Shown piece by piece: positions 7,424 to 15,841 of a stretch of DNA of 46,642 bases (positions are counted from its first letter, which is position 1; every line of letters begins with the position of its first letter). The stretch is from the NCBI GenBank assembly GCA_021731025.1, contig JAKFYD010000043.1, positions 1 through 46,642 on the forward strand, given 5' to 3'. Origin of the DNA: Pseudobdellovibrionaceae bacterium. Its GTDB lineage: Bacteria > Bdellovibrionota > Bdellovibrionia > Bdellovibrionales > Bdellovibrionaceae. Under the pieces are notes generated by a model, which was not told where the DNA came from, did not search any database, and worked only from the letters and a program-made list of their open reading frames with translations. The position numbers and the translations under genes were made by a program.

Positions 7424-8497
7424 TTATTTAAGTGGTTTTGTGTGCACAGCGAATTTTTCGAATTCTCCGTACTCGTGCAGTTTATTGTAAAGCGTTTTGA
7501 TGGTAATTCCCAAGTTGTTAGCAGCTTGAGTTTTGTTCCCACCGAAGTGACCTAAAGCTTTCAAAATGTAACGCTTTTCAATTTCATGCAATGTGATTTG
7601 TGGATCATATTCCATCGAGTCCTGAACTTTTTCAGGCATGCGAATATGCTCTGGCAAATCATTCATCATGATTTGATGGCCTTCCGATAAAATTTGTAAA
7701 CGTTCGCAAACATTTTGAAGTTCACGAATATTTCCTGGCCATTCGTATTTCAACAGCGCCGTCATTGCTTCTTCGGAAACTGTACGACCACGATTCAAAT
7801 AAGCATGTTGCGAACTATTCAAAAAGTGATTGATCAATGCAGGAATATCTTCCTTGCGTCGGCGCAAAGGCGGAGCACTGACAACAATCGTGTTAATACG
7901 GTAGAAGAGATCTTCGCGGAAATTACCTCTTTGAACTTCAACATCCAATTCACGATTGGTTGCTGAAAGTAATCGGATGTCGACTTTCACAGGATCTTTA
8001 CCGCCAACACGGTAGATTTCACCTTCTTGAAGGAAGCGCAATAATTTTGATTGAATACCGGGAGCGAGCTCACCAATTTCATCCAAGAACAAAGTTCCAC
8101 CATTAGCAACTTCAGCTAATCCAGTTTTTTTCGTGTAGGCTCCTGTGAAAGAACCTTTTTCATGTCCAAACAACTCGCTCTCGAGAAGAGTCTCTCGTAA
8201 AGCACCACAGTTGATAGCAACAAAGGGTTTATTTTTTCGGTTTGAACGATCATGAACCGCGCGAGCGATCAATTCTTTACCTGTTCCAGACTCACCCATG
8301 ATCAGGATGTTGGCTTGCGAAGGAGCTACGCGATCAATCATCTTGATCAAGTTTCCCATCACTTCTGATTGATAGATGATTTGTTTACCAGCGTCTTGTA
8401 CCAAAGGCTTAGCGACTGGAGCATTTCCCCAAGTCATTTGTCCTGAGTTTTGACTCGATGGTAATACAGTGGTCGAGGAATTAGAATTCTCGTTCAT
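7424..8497 (-). CDS. Sigma-54-dependent activator lacking a regulatory domain
   Basis: 357 residues from the ATG at 8497, which follows AAAGGCGGAACGT. The AAA+ core shows Walker A GESGTGKE (68-75), the sigma-54 contact loop as GSFTGA (115-120; the usual form is GAFTGA), Walker B GTLFLDEIGEL and the R-finger region (FREDLFYRINT). A Fis-type helix-turn-helix closes the protein (NKTQAANNLGITIKTLYNKL). Only about 45 mostly polar residues precede the core, so there is no receiver, GAF or PAS domain; control would have to come from its level or a partner, as in PspF-type activators. Target promoters are not evident here. Confidence 0.9.
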   Translation of the reverse strand: MNENSNSSTTVLPSSQNSGQMTWGNAPVAKPLVQDAGKQIIYQSEVMGNLIKMIDRVAPSQANILIMGESGTGKELIARAVHDRSNRKNKPFVAINCGALRETLLESELFGHEKGSFTGAYTKKTGLAEVANGGTLFLDEIGELAPGIQSKLLRFLQEGEIYRVGGKDPVKVDIRLLSATNRELDVEVQRGNFREDLFYRINTIVVSAPPLRRRKEDIPALINHFLNSSQHAYLNRGRTVSEEAMTALLKYEWPGNIRELQNVCERLQILSEGHQIMMNDLPEHIRMPEKVQDSMEYDPQITLHEIEKRYILKALGHFGGNKTQAANNLGITIKTLYNKLHEYGEFEKFAVHTKPLK

Positions 8498-8614
8498 ACG
8501 TTCCGCCTTTCGAATTAAGATGTAAGAGCAGAGGGCCAAAGTGAGGGTGGTATCGACGTTCAACTTCCAGCTACGTTCAGCCGTCTCACTTTGAAACACT
8601 GCGTTATGTAGTGC

Positions 8615-8644
8615 AATATATACGAGGTCCTGTGTTTTTTTCAA
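8615..8644 (-). promoter_or_regulatory. Possible sigma-70-type promoter of the activator gene
   Basis: On the minus strand TTGAAA (8644-8639) and TATATT (8620-8615) are 18 bases apart and point at the activator gene, giving a leader of about 110 nt. An overlapping TATATA would give a 16-base spacing. Confidence 0.35.
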
Positions 8645-8700
8645 GGAAAATATTGCACAGCATTATATTTTTTCCTTAACAATTGCGAAGGGTCTTCATC

Positions 8701-9603
8701 TTGGCGAAACTGGGCTCACTCGATCTTCCTGACTTAATTTCTAAGTTCCTGAAACGGCTCGAGAACATTGATTCTTGTTCTGTCCATACTTTGATCAGCT
8801 ACCGCAGGGACTTAGAACAGGCTTTTGAGTTAGACCCTGAAAAAATTACCGAATTTTGCCCGCATATTCAGCAAAACCAGCTTCTCACCCGGGCTCGTTT
8901 GGCTCAAAACCGATGGGCCCAGCTGAGCCTTTCGTCGCGGAACCGTAAAACAGCGGTCCTGAAAAGCTTCTTTCATTATCTTTTTGATGAAGAGCTGACC
9001 TCTCAGGATTGGGCCCACTCCTTAGTGAGCCCCAAAGTCCCACAAAAGATTCCTCACTTTATATCTGTCGATGAAGCCTTGGGGGTTTTGCAAACTTTAG
9101 AATCATCTTCCGAGCCCAATACAGAAATTCTGTTTCATCTTCTTTACGGAGGAGGTCTGCGGGTCAGCGAAGCCTGTAACTTAAAGTGGAATAATATCGA
9201 TCGCGAACGGGGCAATATTCGTGTCCTTGGAAAAGGGGGAAAAGAAAGAATGGTTGTTCTTCCTTCGCGCTCCATAGCTGTGCTTCAGCAGAGATTCAAA
9301 TCAGAAATGCCTTCCCCCACCAGCTATCTTTGGGGAAATCAGGCTCTGAATCCGCGAACGGCCTACCAAATGATACGCGATCTGGGTGGAAAAGCAGGGC
9401 TGACTCACCGACTGCATCCCCATGCCTTAAGACATAGCTTTGCAACCCATTTGCTGAGCAGTGGAGCTAATCTGCGAACACTTCAAGAACTGCTCGGGCA
9501 TCAAAGTTTGCAAGCCACTCAAAAATACACTCATTTAGGGATGGATCATCTCGCTCGAGTGATGGAAAAGAGCCATCCCCTTGGTCATAAAAAATCATCT
9601 TAA
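8701..9603 (+). CDS. Xer-type tyrosine recombinase
   Basis: 300 residues. An N-terminal SAM-like core-binding domain (about 1-100) precedes the catalytic domain. All catalytic positions are visible: Arg in GGGLRVSEACNL, Lys in GKGGKERMVVLP, HxxR in HPHALRHSFATHLL, the second His in ELLGHQSLQATQ, and the Tyr nucleophile in KYTHL. XerC/XerD resolve chromosome dimers at dif; which of the two this is cannot be decided here. TTG at 8701 (with GAAGGGTC upstream) gives a family-like start; TTG at 8683 would add six residues. It sits alone, convergent with recO, without integron or phage features, so a housekeeping role is likelier than an integrase. Confidence 0.88.
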   Translation: MAKLGSLDLPDLISKFLKRLENIDSCSVHTLISYRRDLEQAFELDPEKITEFCPHIQQNQLLTRARLAQNRWAQLSLSSRNRKTAVLKSFFHYLFDEELTSQDWAHSLVSPKVPQKIPHFISVDEALGVLQTLESSSEPNTEILFHLLYGGGLRVSEACNLKWNNIDRERGNIRVLGKGGKERMVVLPSRSIAVLQQRFKSEMPSPTSYLWGNQALNPRTAYQMIRDLGGKAGLTHRLHPHALRHSFATHLLSSGANLRTLQELLGHQSLQATQKYTHLGMDHLARVMEKSHPLGHKKSS

Positions 9604-9624
9604 GAGATTAAACCTTATACAGGC

Positions 9625-10224
9625 TCAGTGAGCTGTTGCTGTCGTGATGTAATCTTGGACCCTAGATTCCAGCGGCGTGAGCTTTCCAGTGAGAAGATCC
9701 TGGCGATCTTTGAGTTCATGGTGATTTTGAATCTGCGCTTTTAGAAAGGGTCCCATCCAAGGTTCGAGAGTGAGAACTCCCTGTTGCATCATGAACTTCA
9801 AATAGAACTGCACTTTTAAAATATCTAAGTGTTCTGTCGTTTCGATGGACTTCAAAGTATGACCCAATAGATTGTACAGAACTTCTGAATTGGAATCTCC
9901 CTGCTGGCTGACTTTCTCGATGCAATTGATAACTTGCAGAGCGAACTCTAAGGTTTCGTAAGTGCGACGTATAGCTACAAAGTCATGAATAATTTGAGCG
10001 TCTTTCAGAAGATGCAATTCACTGCTGCCAAAAGGTTTTTGATAAGTAAACAAAGCTTGATGAGTCGGCTCGAGGACTCCTCCACCGAAACGTTTTTTAC
10101 TTTTTAAAGCACCCCGTGCTAAAAACGAAAATTTTTCCCCGCCCGCAGAAAGGGCATGAATAATTAAATCCGCTTCCATGTATCTAAGTTTTCTGAGAAC
10201 AAAAAACGGGGCCTTAAAATCCAT
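9625..10224 (-). CDS. recO: DNA repair protein RecO
   Basis: 199 residues. RecO anneals DNA and helps load RecA with RecR. The N-terminal OB-fold (KAPFFVLRKLRYMEADLIIHALSAGGEK, then ARGALKSKKRFGGG) and the helical C-terminal half are typical, including the conserved FLARGA and RRFGG-like segment. The zinc-binding CxxC pair seen in some RecO proteins is missing, as in the E. coli type. The ATG at 10224 overlaps the stop codon of the upstream gene by one base (TAATG), and GGAG lies just before it, so translation is coupled; a TTG at 10236 is less likely. Confidence 0.85.
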   Translation of the reverse strand: MDFKAPFFVLRKLRYMEADLIIHALSAGGEKFSFLARGALKSKKRFGGGVLEPTHQALFTYQKPFGSSELHLLKDAQIIHDFVAIRRTYETLEFALQVINCIEKVSQQGDSNSEVLYNLLGHTLKSIETTEHLDILKVQFYLKFMMQQGVLTLEPWMGPFLKAQIQNHHELKDRQDLLTGKLTPLESRVQDYITTATAH

Positions 10225-11213
10225 TAGAAACTCCAAGCTTGTGAGTTCTTCAACTCTTCATACGTCTTTCGCAGACTTTCGGCAAACCCATTTCTGTGGA
10301 GGAGCTCAGAGCTCACAATAAGAAGATCACGCAAGGTTTCATCTTGAGGGGAATTTTTCCACCAATTCTTGAACATCTTAACGGAATTCCACTGACAGAG
10401 ATGAGGTGACCACAAATTAAGATTAAACTGATCCGAAGCAGAGAAACCTAAACTTTGTGACAAAGTATGGCACATCAAATCTCCAGTCACACCGGGAAGA
10501 ACCACCAAACTTCGATCATAGATTCTTTTTTGCCCGGACCAAGGAAATTTAAAGTCTTTCAAACTTTCTTCAAATTTCAAAATCTCTTGAGGGAATTCTT
10601 TTTTATTTTCCAAATGCTTTAAGGCGATTTGAACTTCTTTCGCTGACCAATCCATTGTGGAAGCGATGATCGGTGGAACTTTGAATTTTGCTCCCGAACG
10701 CACATAAGATAAATTAGCATTCACAGCACAGATTCTGACCGAGTAGGGATTAAGATCCACGGCCTGAAACAGATGAGCTGCGTGAGAAATGCGGATGAAG
10801 AAAATCTTTTTATCATTCAGTGCTGAATCGAGCTCTGATAAATCTTGGACTTCCCCGGTGACGGGATGATCTTCGCAGGCCAAGACAAAAACAGTGTCTT
10901 TCTTAAGTGTCTGCACCCATTCGGTCCAACTGGCGTGATGCTGCTGAAGTGACGAAGAATCCATGCCTTGAATCTGGTAAGCTTCCCGCAAATAATGAGG
11001 CTGAATAAACTCGATGTAAGGATCGTTGCCTTTGATGAAGCCAACACTTCTCTTGTGCGAGTACAACTGGGACAAGCCCACGGCCGTTTCGTAAACAGCA
11101 TGTCCCAAGCCACGGTAGAACTTCATCCCTTGCTCTGAAGGCACCTTCAGCTGCTCACGGAATTGGTCGTTCAGTCTTTCCCAATTTTCAGGAACAAATA
11201 AATCTCGAATCAT
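10224..11213 (-). CDS. Conserved-looking protein coupled to recO, possibly aminotransferase-fold
   Basis: 329 residues, no signal peptide or membrane helix, so cytoplasmic. I do not recognise a family with confidence. The middle has a faint likeness to fold-type I PLP enzymes (CEDHPVTGEVQDLSEL followed by IRISHAA), but no candidate PLP lysine in a clear motif is visible, so any relation would be to a catalytically dead member. It is the first gene of a two-gene unit with recO, overlapping it by one base. Confidence 0.65.
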   Translation of the reverse strand: MIRDLFVPENWERLNDQFREQLKVPSEQGMKFYRGLGHAVYETAVGLSQLYSHKRSVGFIKGNDPYIEFIQPHYLREAYQIQGMDSSSLQQHHASWTEWVQTLKKDTVFVLACEDHPVTGEVQDLSELDSALNDKKIFFIRISHAAHLFQAVDLNPYSVRICAVNANLSYVRSGAKFKVPPIIASTMDWSAKEVQIALKHLENKKEFPQEILKFEESLKDFKFPWSGQKRIYDRSLVVLPGVTGDLMCHTLSQSLGFSASDQFNLNLWSPHLCQWNSVKMFKNWWKNSPQDETLRDLLIVSSELLHRNGFAESLRKTYEELKNSQAWSF

Positions 11214-11324
11214 GCATTCAATTTAACATAGGCTGCGCGACCTTTGTCGATCCACACTGGGAAAATTGGGAAAAACTGGACCCACTGTAAGGAAGCATCT
11301 AGAATGAGCCATCAAGGAGCGAGC

Positions 11325-11960
11325 ATGGTCATAAAAAGTCTTTTCACGACAATCGTAATTTTATTTTCCTATTCTAAAGCGCAGGCTATTTTAGAAGCGC
11401 GATTAACTTATGGCTCATTAGCGAGCAATCCTCAACTGAGTGATGTTTATACCGGTTCAGCCAGCGAAGTTCCTGCGGTCGCTCCGAATTATGGCCTGGG
11501 AGTTGATGCCCTGATTATTTTTCCTGTCGTTGGATTCGGATTTGGCGCTCGCTACGAAAATTTAGGTTTCAAAGTCGACAATGCGGGTCTCGAATATAAA
11601 ACTTCAACGACCAGAACAGCTTTGCTGGTAAATTACCGACTTTTAAATACATTTTTTTTCTTGGGGCCCATTGCCACTTACGGAATTTCTCACACCAACA
11701 ATATGAAGTGGTCTGTGTCCTCGCCAGCTCTCTCGGTTCCGACGACGGCGAAAGGTGATTTGATCCCCCAAAGCTCAACCTCCTACAGTTTAGGTATCGA
11801 GGCCGGAATCAAAATGCTCAATTTCCTTTTAGGAGCCGAAGTCGGCTACGAAGATTTCAAATGGAAAAAAATGACAGACTCCACAGGGAATCTAACCACA
11901 ACTCCCGATCTCAACATGAACGGCGTTTACACAAAAGTCATGTTCGGCTTCGGAATTTAA
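11325..11960 (+). CDS. Outer-membrane beta-barrel protein
   Basis: 211 residues. The ATG at 11325 has AAGGAG upstream and opens a signal peptide ending AQA (residues 1 to about 22). The mature part consists of alternating amphipathic strands with Gly and aromatic residues (VVGFGFGARYENLGFKVD, LLVNYRLLNTFFFLGP, LLGAEVGYEDFKWKKM), ending VMFGFGI, which fits an eight- to ten-strand outer-membrane barrel of the OmpA/OmpW size class. The specific family is not identified. It converges on nuoI and the two stop codons overlap inside a palindrome. Confidence 0.72.
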   Translation: MVIKSLFTTIVILFSYSKAQAILEARLTYGSLASNPQLSDVYTGSASEVPAVAPNYGLGVDALIIFPVVGFGFGARYENLGFKVDNAGLEYKTSTTRTALLVNYRLLNTFFFLGPIATYGISHTNNMKWSVSSPALSVPTTAKGDLIPQSSTSYSLGIEAGIKMLNFLLGAEVGYEDFKWKKMTDSTGNLTTTPDLNMNGVYTKVMFGFGI

Positions 11961-12481
11961 ATTCCTGACTTGTGTCTTTCTTCGTCGTCGACATGAGACA
12001 AAATCCCGCCCTTTAAGTTGGGTCGGTAGGCCAGATGATTGATGTCGTAAATAAAATTGGTTCCGGTAACACCTGGAGTTTGCCACTCTGGTCCCATACG
12101 AACGGCATCCACAGGGCAAGCTTCTTCACAGTAGCCACAGAAGACACAGCGAAGAATATCGATCTCGTAGCGAACAGGGAATTTCTCGACGCTGGGATCT
12201 TTGTGTTCACTGGCGACAATCTTAATACATTCGGCAGGACAAGCTGTCGCACACAACATACAAGCTGTGCAACGAAGTGATCCATCTTTTTTAACCGTCA
12301 AAACATGATTCCCTTTGAACCGCGGAGAGTATTCATATTTCTCTTCAGGGTAATTCAATGTGGGCATTTGCTTTCGATTCAACAAATTTTTAACCAAATG
12401 GCTCATGGTGATGTAAAGACCGGTCATAATCCCGGGTAAATACCAGCGACTTTTTTCCGATGTGTTTTGAACAACGCTCAT
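11957..12481 (-). CDS. nuoI: NADH-quinone oxidoreductase subunit I
   Basis: 174 residues. It carries the two [4Fe-4S] clusters N6a and N6b that pass electrons toward quinone. Both ferredoxin motifs are intact: CTACMLCATACP and CVFCGYCEEACP. The N-terminal amphipathic part (LPGIMTGLYITMSHLVKNLL) is the segment that lies on the membrane arm. Its start overlaps the end of nuoG by four bases (ATGA). It is the last gene of the operon; no membrane-arm gene follows. Confidence 0.96.
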   Translation of the reverse strand: MSVVQNTSEKSRWYLPGIMTGLYITMSHLVKNLLNRKQMPTLNYPEEKYEYSPRFKGNHVLTVKKDGSLRCTACMLCATACPAECIKIVASEHKDPSVEKFPVRYEIDILRCVFCGYCEEACPVDAVRMGPEWQTPGVTGTNFIYDINHLAYRPNLKGGILSHVDDEERHKSGI

Positions 12482-14064
12482 AAACTTCCTCGTCTGTAAA
12501 CAAACTCGTTTTTCTTTCGGTGTTCCAGCCGAACAATATCGGCTCGTCGATCAGCTTCAATGAAAGTGTCTTGCTGAGGAACAACTTCAACCGTAATATT
12601 TCTTCCCGCCAACAAATCTGTAACTTCAGCTAAGGTCAAAGCTTCTGAAACCACAGTTGTGACCCTGTGAAATTTTTGTTCGAGACCTTGGTGGTTAACA
12701 AAAGTTCCTGATTTTTCAATGTAGCTTTTCATGGGGATTTGCCAGATTTGTCCAGACATTTGATCCAATTCAGGATGGCGAGCTGAAGACAACCAAATCA
12801 AATTTTTAGCTTTTGCGAAAAGGCCAAGCTTTTCTTTGAGGTCAGGATAAACTGCAAAATTTTCTGGAGCCGCAACCACTAAAGTTTTCACTGAACCTGA
12901 CTTAAGATCTGTTTCTAACTGACCAAAAGATCCTGACAAGGAATGGCTTTCCAAAACTTTGAGTAGACCTTTTGTGTTCGGATTTTTATCACCACGAAGC
13001 AAAAGCCCATCAAAATCGTTGAAAATTTCTTTGTTGTTGATCCAATGATAGATTTTTTTCGAATTAAAATCTTTCACGAAAGTGTTCACGATCTTTTCGT
13101 ACTCTTCTGAAGTGTACTGTCCTGTCAATACGAGAGCGACATCACCACCTGCAGACTTAACTGCACTGCTGGCATCTTTAGCCATCGCGCCGGCAGTCAT
13201 CTCGGTCCAGTCTCCTTGGCCCGATTTCTTTTTCCCTTTTAAGAGGCGAACTTCTTTATTTACAAATTTATAAACATCGCGACCTTCATCGCACATCCAG
13301 TGGCCATTAACTTCAGGATTGTACATGGGCTTCACACGGAAAAGACCTTCTTTGTTGAAGTAGACTTTAACATTGCAACCTGTACTGCAGCCATTGCAGA
13401 TCGTGTTCGAGTCTTTGAGATACCAAACCCGTTGGCGGAAGCGGAAGTCTTTCGAAGTCAATGCTCCGACAGGGCAAATATCAACAGTGTTCAGAGAATA
13501 TTTATTATTTAATTCTTTTCCTTCGGCCGTGCCAATTTCACTGCGGTCGCCACGGTTGAAGATTCCTAACTCGTTTGTTTTGGAAACTTCATCGGTGAAA
13601 CGTACGCAGCGAGAGCACAAAATGCAACGCTCAGAATCCAGAACCACTGTTGGACCCAAGTCGACCACTTTGTGTTTTTTAACTTTTCGTTCGGCCATTT
13701 CGGGATCGTATTTCCCGAACTCCATGTACTGCTCTTGCAGTCCACATTCGCCGGCTTGATCGCAGATAGGGCAATCCAAAGGATGATTGATCAAATGGAA
13801 ATCCAAAACCCATTTCACACCATCGCGAATTTTTTCGGATTTATTGCTGACCTTCATTCCTTCAGTCACCACGGTATTACAGGCGATCTGAGGTCGAGGA
13901 TTTCCTTCGATATCAACGATACAAAGTCGACAAACCCCAGCCACGCTGAGCCCAGGATGATAACAGTAATGAGCAATGGGTTCATTCATCTGGTACATGG
14001 CCTCCATGATGGTGGCTCCAGCTTTAACCTCTATCTCTTTGCCATTAATAGTGCATTTCGGCAT
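12478..14064 (-). CDS. nuoG: NADH-quinone oxidoreductase subunit G (short form)
   Basis: 528 residues, much shorter than the roughly 900 of E. coli NuoG. The N-terminal [2Fe-2S] domain (CYHPGLSVAGVCRLC), the His-ligated cluster (HPLDCPICDQAGEC) and the N4-type cluster (CILCSRC with ICPVGA) are present. A further CxxCxxxC-x27-C set (CNGCSTGC to WMCDEG) matches the N7 ligand pattern. The following molybdopterin-oxidoreductase-like domain is cut down and would not bind a cofactor. The ATG at 14064 has AAAGGAACG upstream and overlaps the end of nuoF by 20 bases. Confidence 0.95.
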   Translation of the reverse strand: MPKCTINGKEIEVKAGATIMEAMYQMNEPIAHYCYHPGLSVAGVCRLCIVDIEGNPRPQIACNTVVTEGMKVSNKSEKIRDGVKWVLDFHLINHPLDCPICDQAGECGLQEQYMEFGKYDPEMAERKVKKHKVVDLGPTVVLDSERCILCSRCVRFTDEVSKTNELGIFNRGDRSEIGTAEGKELNNKYSLNTVDICPVGALTSKDFRFRQRVWYLKDSNTICNGCSTGCNVKVYFNKEGLFRVKPMYNPEVNGHWMCDEGRDVYKFVNKEVRLLKGKKKSGQGDWTEMTAGAMAKDASSAVKSAGGDVALVLTGQYTSEEYEKIVNTFVKDFNSKKIYHWINNKEIFNDFDGLLLRGDKNPNTKGLLKVLESHSLSGSFGQLETDLKSGSVKTLVVAAPENFAVYPDLKEKLGLFAKAKNLIWLSSARHPELDQMSGQIWQIPMKSYIEKSGTFVNHQGLEQKFHRVTTVVSEALTLAEVTDLLAGRNITVEVVPQQDTFIEADRRADIVRLEHRKKNEFVYRRGSL

Positions 14065-15334
14065 ACGTCGTTCCTTTAACTTTTGAGCGGCCTTCACGGA
14101 CGAAGAATTCAAACTCTTCACGGAATTTACTAACAAAACTGATAACGGGTAATGCGGCCGCATCTGAAAGCGCACAAATAGTTCGCCCTTTCATATTGTC
14201 AGCCACACGCAACAGCAGATCAATATCTTGCAAACGACCACGACCTTCCAAGATGGAATGCGTGATTTTGTTCAACCAGCCTGTGCCTTCGCGACAAGGA
14301 GTGCACTGACCGCAAGATTCGTGATGATAAAAGTGCATCAGCACTCCTAAAAGATCGACCATGCATTGAGAATCATCGATCACGATCACGGCTCCTGAGC
14401 CCAACATACTTCCCATTTGAGCAAGACATTCGTAATCCAAAGTCGCCTGAGTGCATTCTTGCGCGGTCAATACCGGAGCAGAAGATCCTCCTGGGATAAC
14501 CGCTTTCAATTTGCGACCAGGACGAAGGCCTCCGCCCTCTTTCATAATGAGATCCATTAAAGGATAAGCCAATGGCACTTCGTAATTTCCCGCCTTCATT
14601 ACATTTCCACTGAGTGAAAATAATTTTGTGCCCGGCGATTTTTCCGTACCGTATTTGCGGTAAGCCGTAGCTCCATCTCGAAGAATTGGAATAACAGCTG
14701 CAAGGGTTTCAACGTTGTTTACGATGGTTGGTTTTCGAAGGTAACCTTGAACTGCAGGAAAAGGTGGTTTTAATTTCGGCTGACCTTTTAAACCTTCCAG
14801 TGAAGAAATCATTCCAGTTTCTTCACCGCAGATATAAGCACCGGCTCCACGATACACATCCATATCGTGATCAAAACCAGATCCTAAAATATTTTTTCCT
14901 AAGTAACCGGCTTTATAAGCCTCTTGCACGGCTTCAACGAGACACTGATACGGATAATCGTATTCACCACGAATGTAGATGTAACTTTTTTTAGAGCTAA
15001 TTGCGAAAGAAGAGATGATCATACCTTCGATCAATTGATGAGGAGCTCGCTCCATCATCAAGCGATCTTTAAAAGTTCCTGGTTCGCCTTCATCGGCATT
15101 GCAAAGTAAATAGCGAGGTTCATTATTTTTAGGTAAAAATCCCCATTTAGTTCCTGTTGGGAAACCCGCGCCACCACGACCGCGCAAACCGCTGGCTTTC
15201 ACTTCGTCGATGATTTGTTGAGGTTGCATTTTCAAAGCCTTGGCCAACATCGCATAGCCACCATTGGCCTTGTAACCGTTAAGTCCTCGGAAATCATCTA
15301 AGTGATAAAATTCGGTGAGAAGTTTTGTTTCCAT
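14045..15334 (-). CDS. nuoF: NADH-quinone oxidoreductase subunit F
   Basis: 429 residues. This subunit binds NADH and FMN and begins electron transfer. The glycine-rich nucleotide site GLRGRGGAGFPTGTKWGF, the FMN-contacting CNADEGEPGTFKDR and the second glycine-rich segment are intact, as are the [4Fe-4S] N3 ligands (ESCGQCTPCREGTGW plus the distal Cys in RTICALSD). Its ATG at 15334 abuts the stop codon of nuoE. Length and motifs are normal for the family. Confidence 0.97.
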   Translation of the reverse strand: METKLLTEFYHLDDFRGLNGYKANGGYAMLAKALKMQPQQIIDEVKASGLRGRGGAGFPTGTKWGFLPKNNEPRYLLCNADEGEPGTFKDRLMMERAPHQLIEGMIISSFAISSKKSYIYIRGEYDYPYQCLVEAVQEAYKAGYLGKNILGSGFDHDMDVYRGAGAYICGEETGMISSLEGLKGQPKLKPPFPAVQGYLRKPTIVNNVETLAAVIPILRDGATAYRKYGTEKSPGTKLFSLSGNVMKAGNYEVPLAYPLMDLIMKEGGGLRPGRKLKAVIPGGSSAPVLTAQECTQATLDYECLAQMGSMLGSGAVIVIDDSQCMVDLLGVLMHFYHHESCGQCTPCREGTGWLNKITHSILEGRGRLQDIDLLLRVADNMKGRTICALSDAAALPVISFVSKFREEFEFFVREGRSKVKGTTYAEMHY

Positions 15335-15808
15335 CTATTTCATTCCTCTTAAAATATTCATCGCTGATTCCGGAGTTAAACTTTCGTAGTATTTGTCATT
15401 CACTTGCATCATAGGCGCAGTTCCGCAAGAGCCTAAACATTCCACTTTAGAAACAGTAAAACGTCCGTCTTTGCTGACTTCGCCAAATTTAGCGTCAAGT
15501 TCTTTACAGATATGATGTGCCAACTCTCGACTGCCATTCACAGCACAGGAAATGTTTGTGCACACTTGAACATGGAATTTGCCAACGGGCTTTTGATTGA
15601 ACATGGTGTAAAATTTGAAAACTTCAGCGATCTTTGATTCAGGAATGTCCATCAACTCACTGAGATGTCGGATCACTTCCGTGCTAATCCAGCCTTTATT
15701 TTCTTTTTGAGCAATGTACAAACTCGGAATGATCGCCGAATCTTTTGATTCGTAGCGAGTCAGTTCTTTTTTTACAGCACTTTGAGCTTCCGCTGATAAC
15801 TGAAACAT
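15335..15808 (-). CDS. nuoE: NADH-quinone oxidoreductase subunit E
   Basis: 157 residues with a thioredoxin-like fold binding the [2Fe-2S] cluster N1a. Ligands are visible as two pairs, CTNISC and CLGSC. The preceding helical part (SELMDIPESKIAEVFKFYTMFN) is diagnostic. It sits between nuoCD (33-base gap) and nuoF (no gap), completing the NADH-dehydrogenase module E-F-G. Confidence 0.96.
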   Translation of the reverse strand: MFQLSAEAQSAVKKELTRYESKDSAIIPSLYIAQKENKGWISTEVIRHLSELMDIPESKIAEVFKFYTMFNQKPVGKFHVQVCTNISCAVNGSRELAHHICKELDAKFGEVSKDGRFTVSKVECLGSCGTAPMMQVNDKYYESLTPESAMNILRGMK

Positions 15809-15841
15809 TTTTTTACCTTTCCCTATTTCTTCCCGTAGGAA

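Noticed and set aside
8701-9603. Phage or integron integrase
   Set aside because: No attachment sites, cassette repeats or phage genes nearby; size and context fit a housekeeping Xer protein.
11952-11965. GGAATTTAAATTCC palindrome as an operator
   Set aside because: It is formed by the overlapping stop codons of two convergent genes, far from any start.
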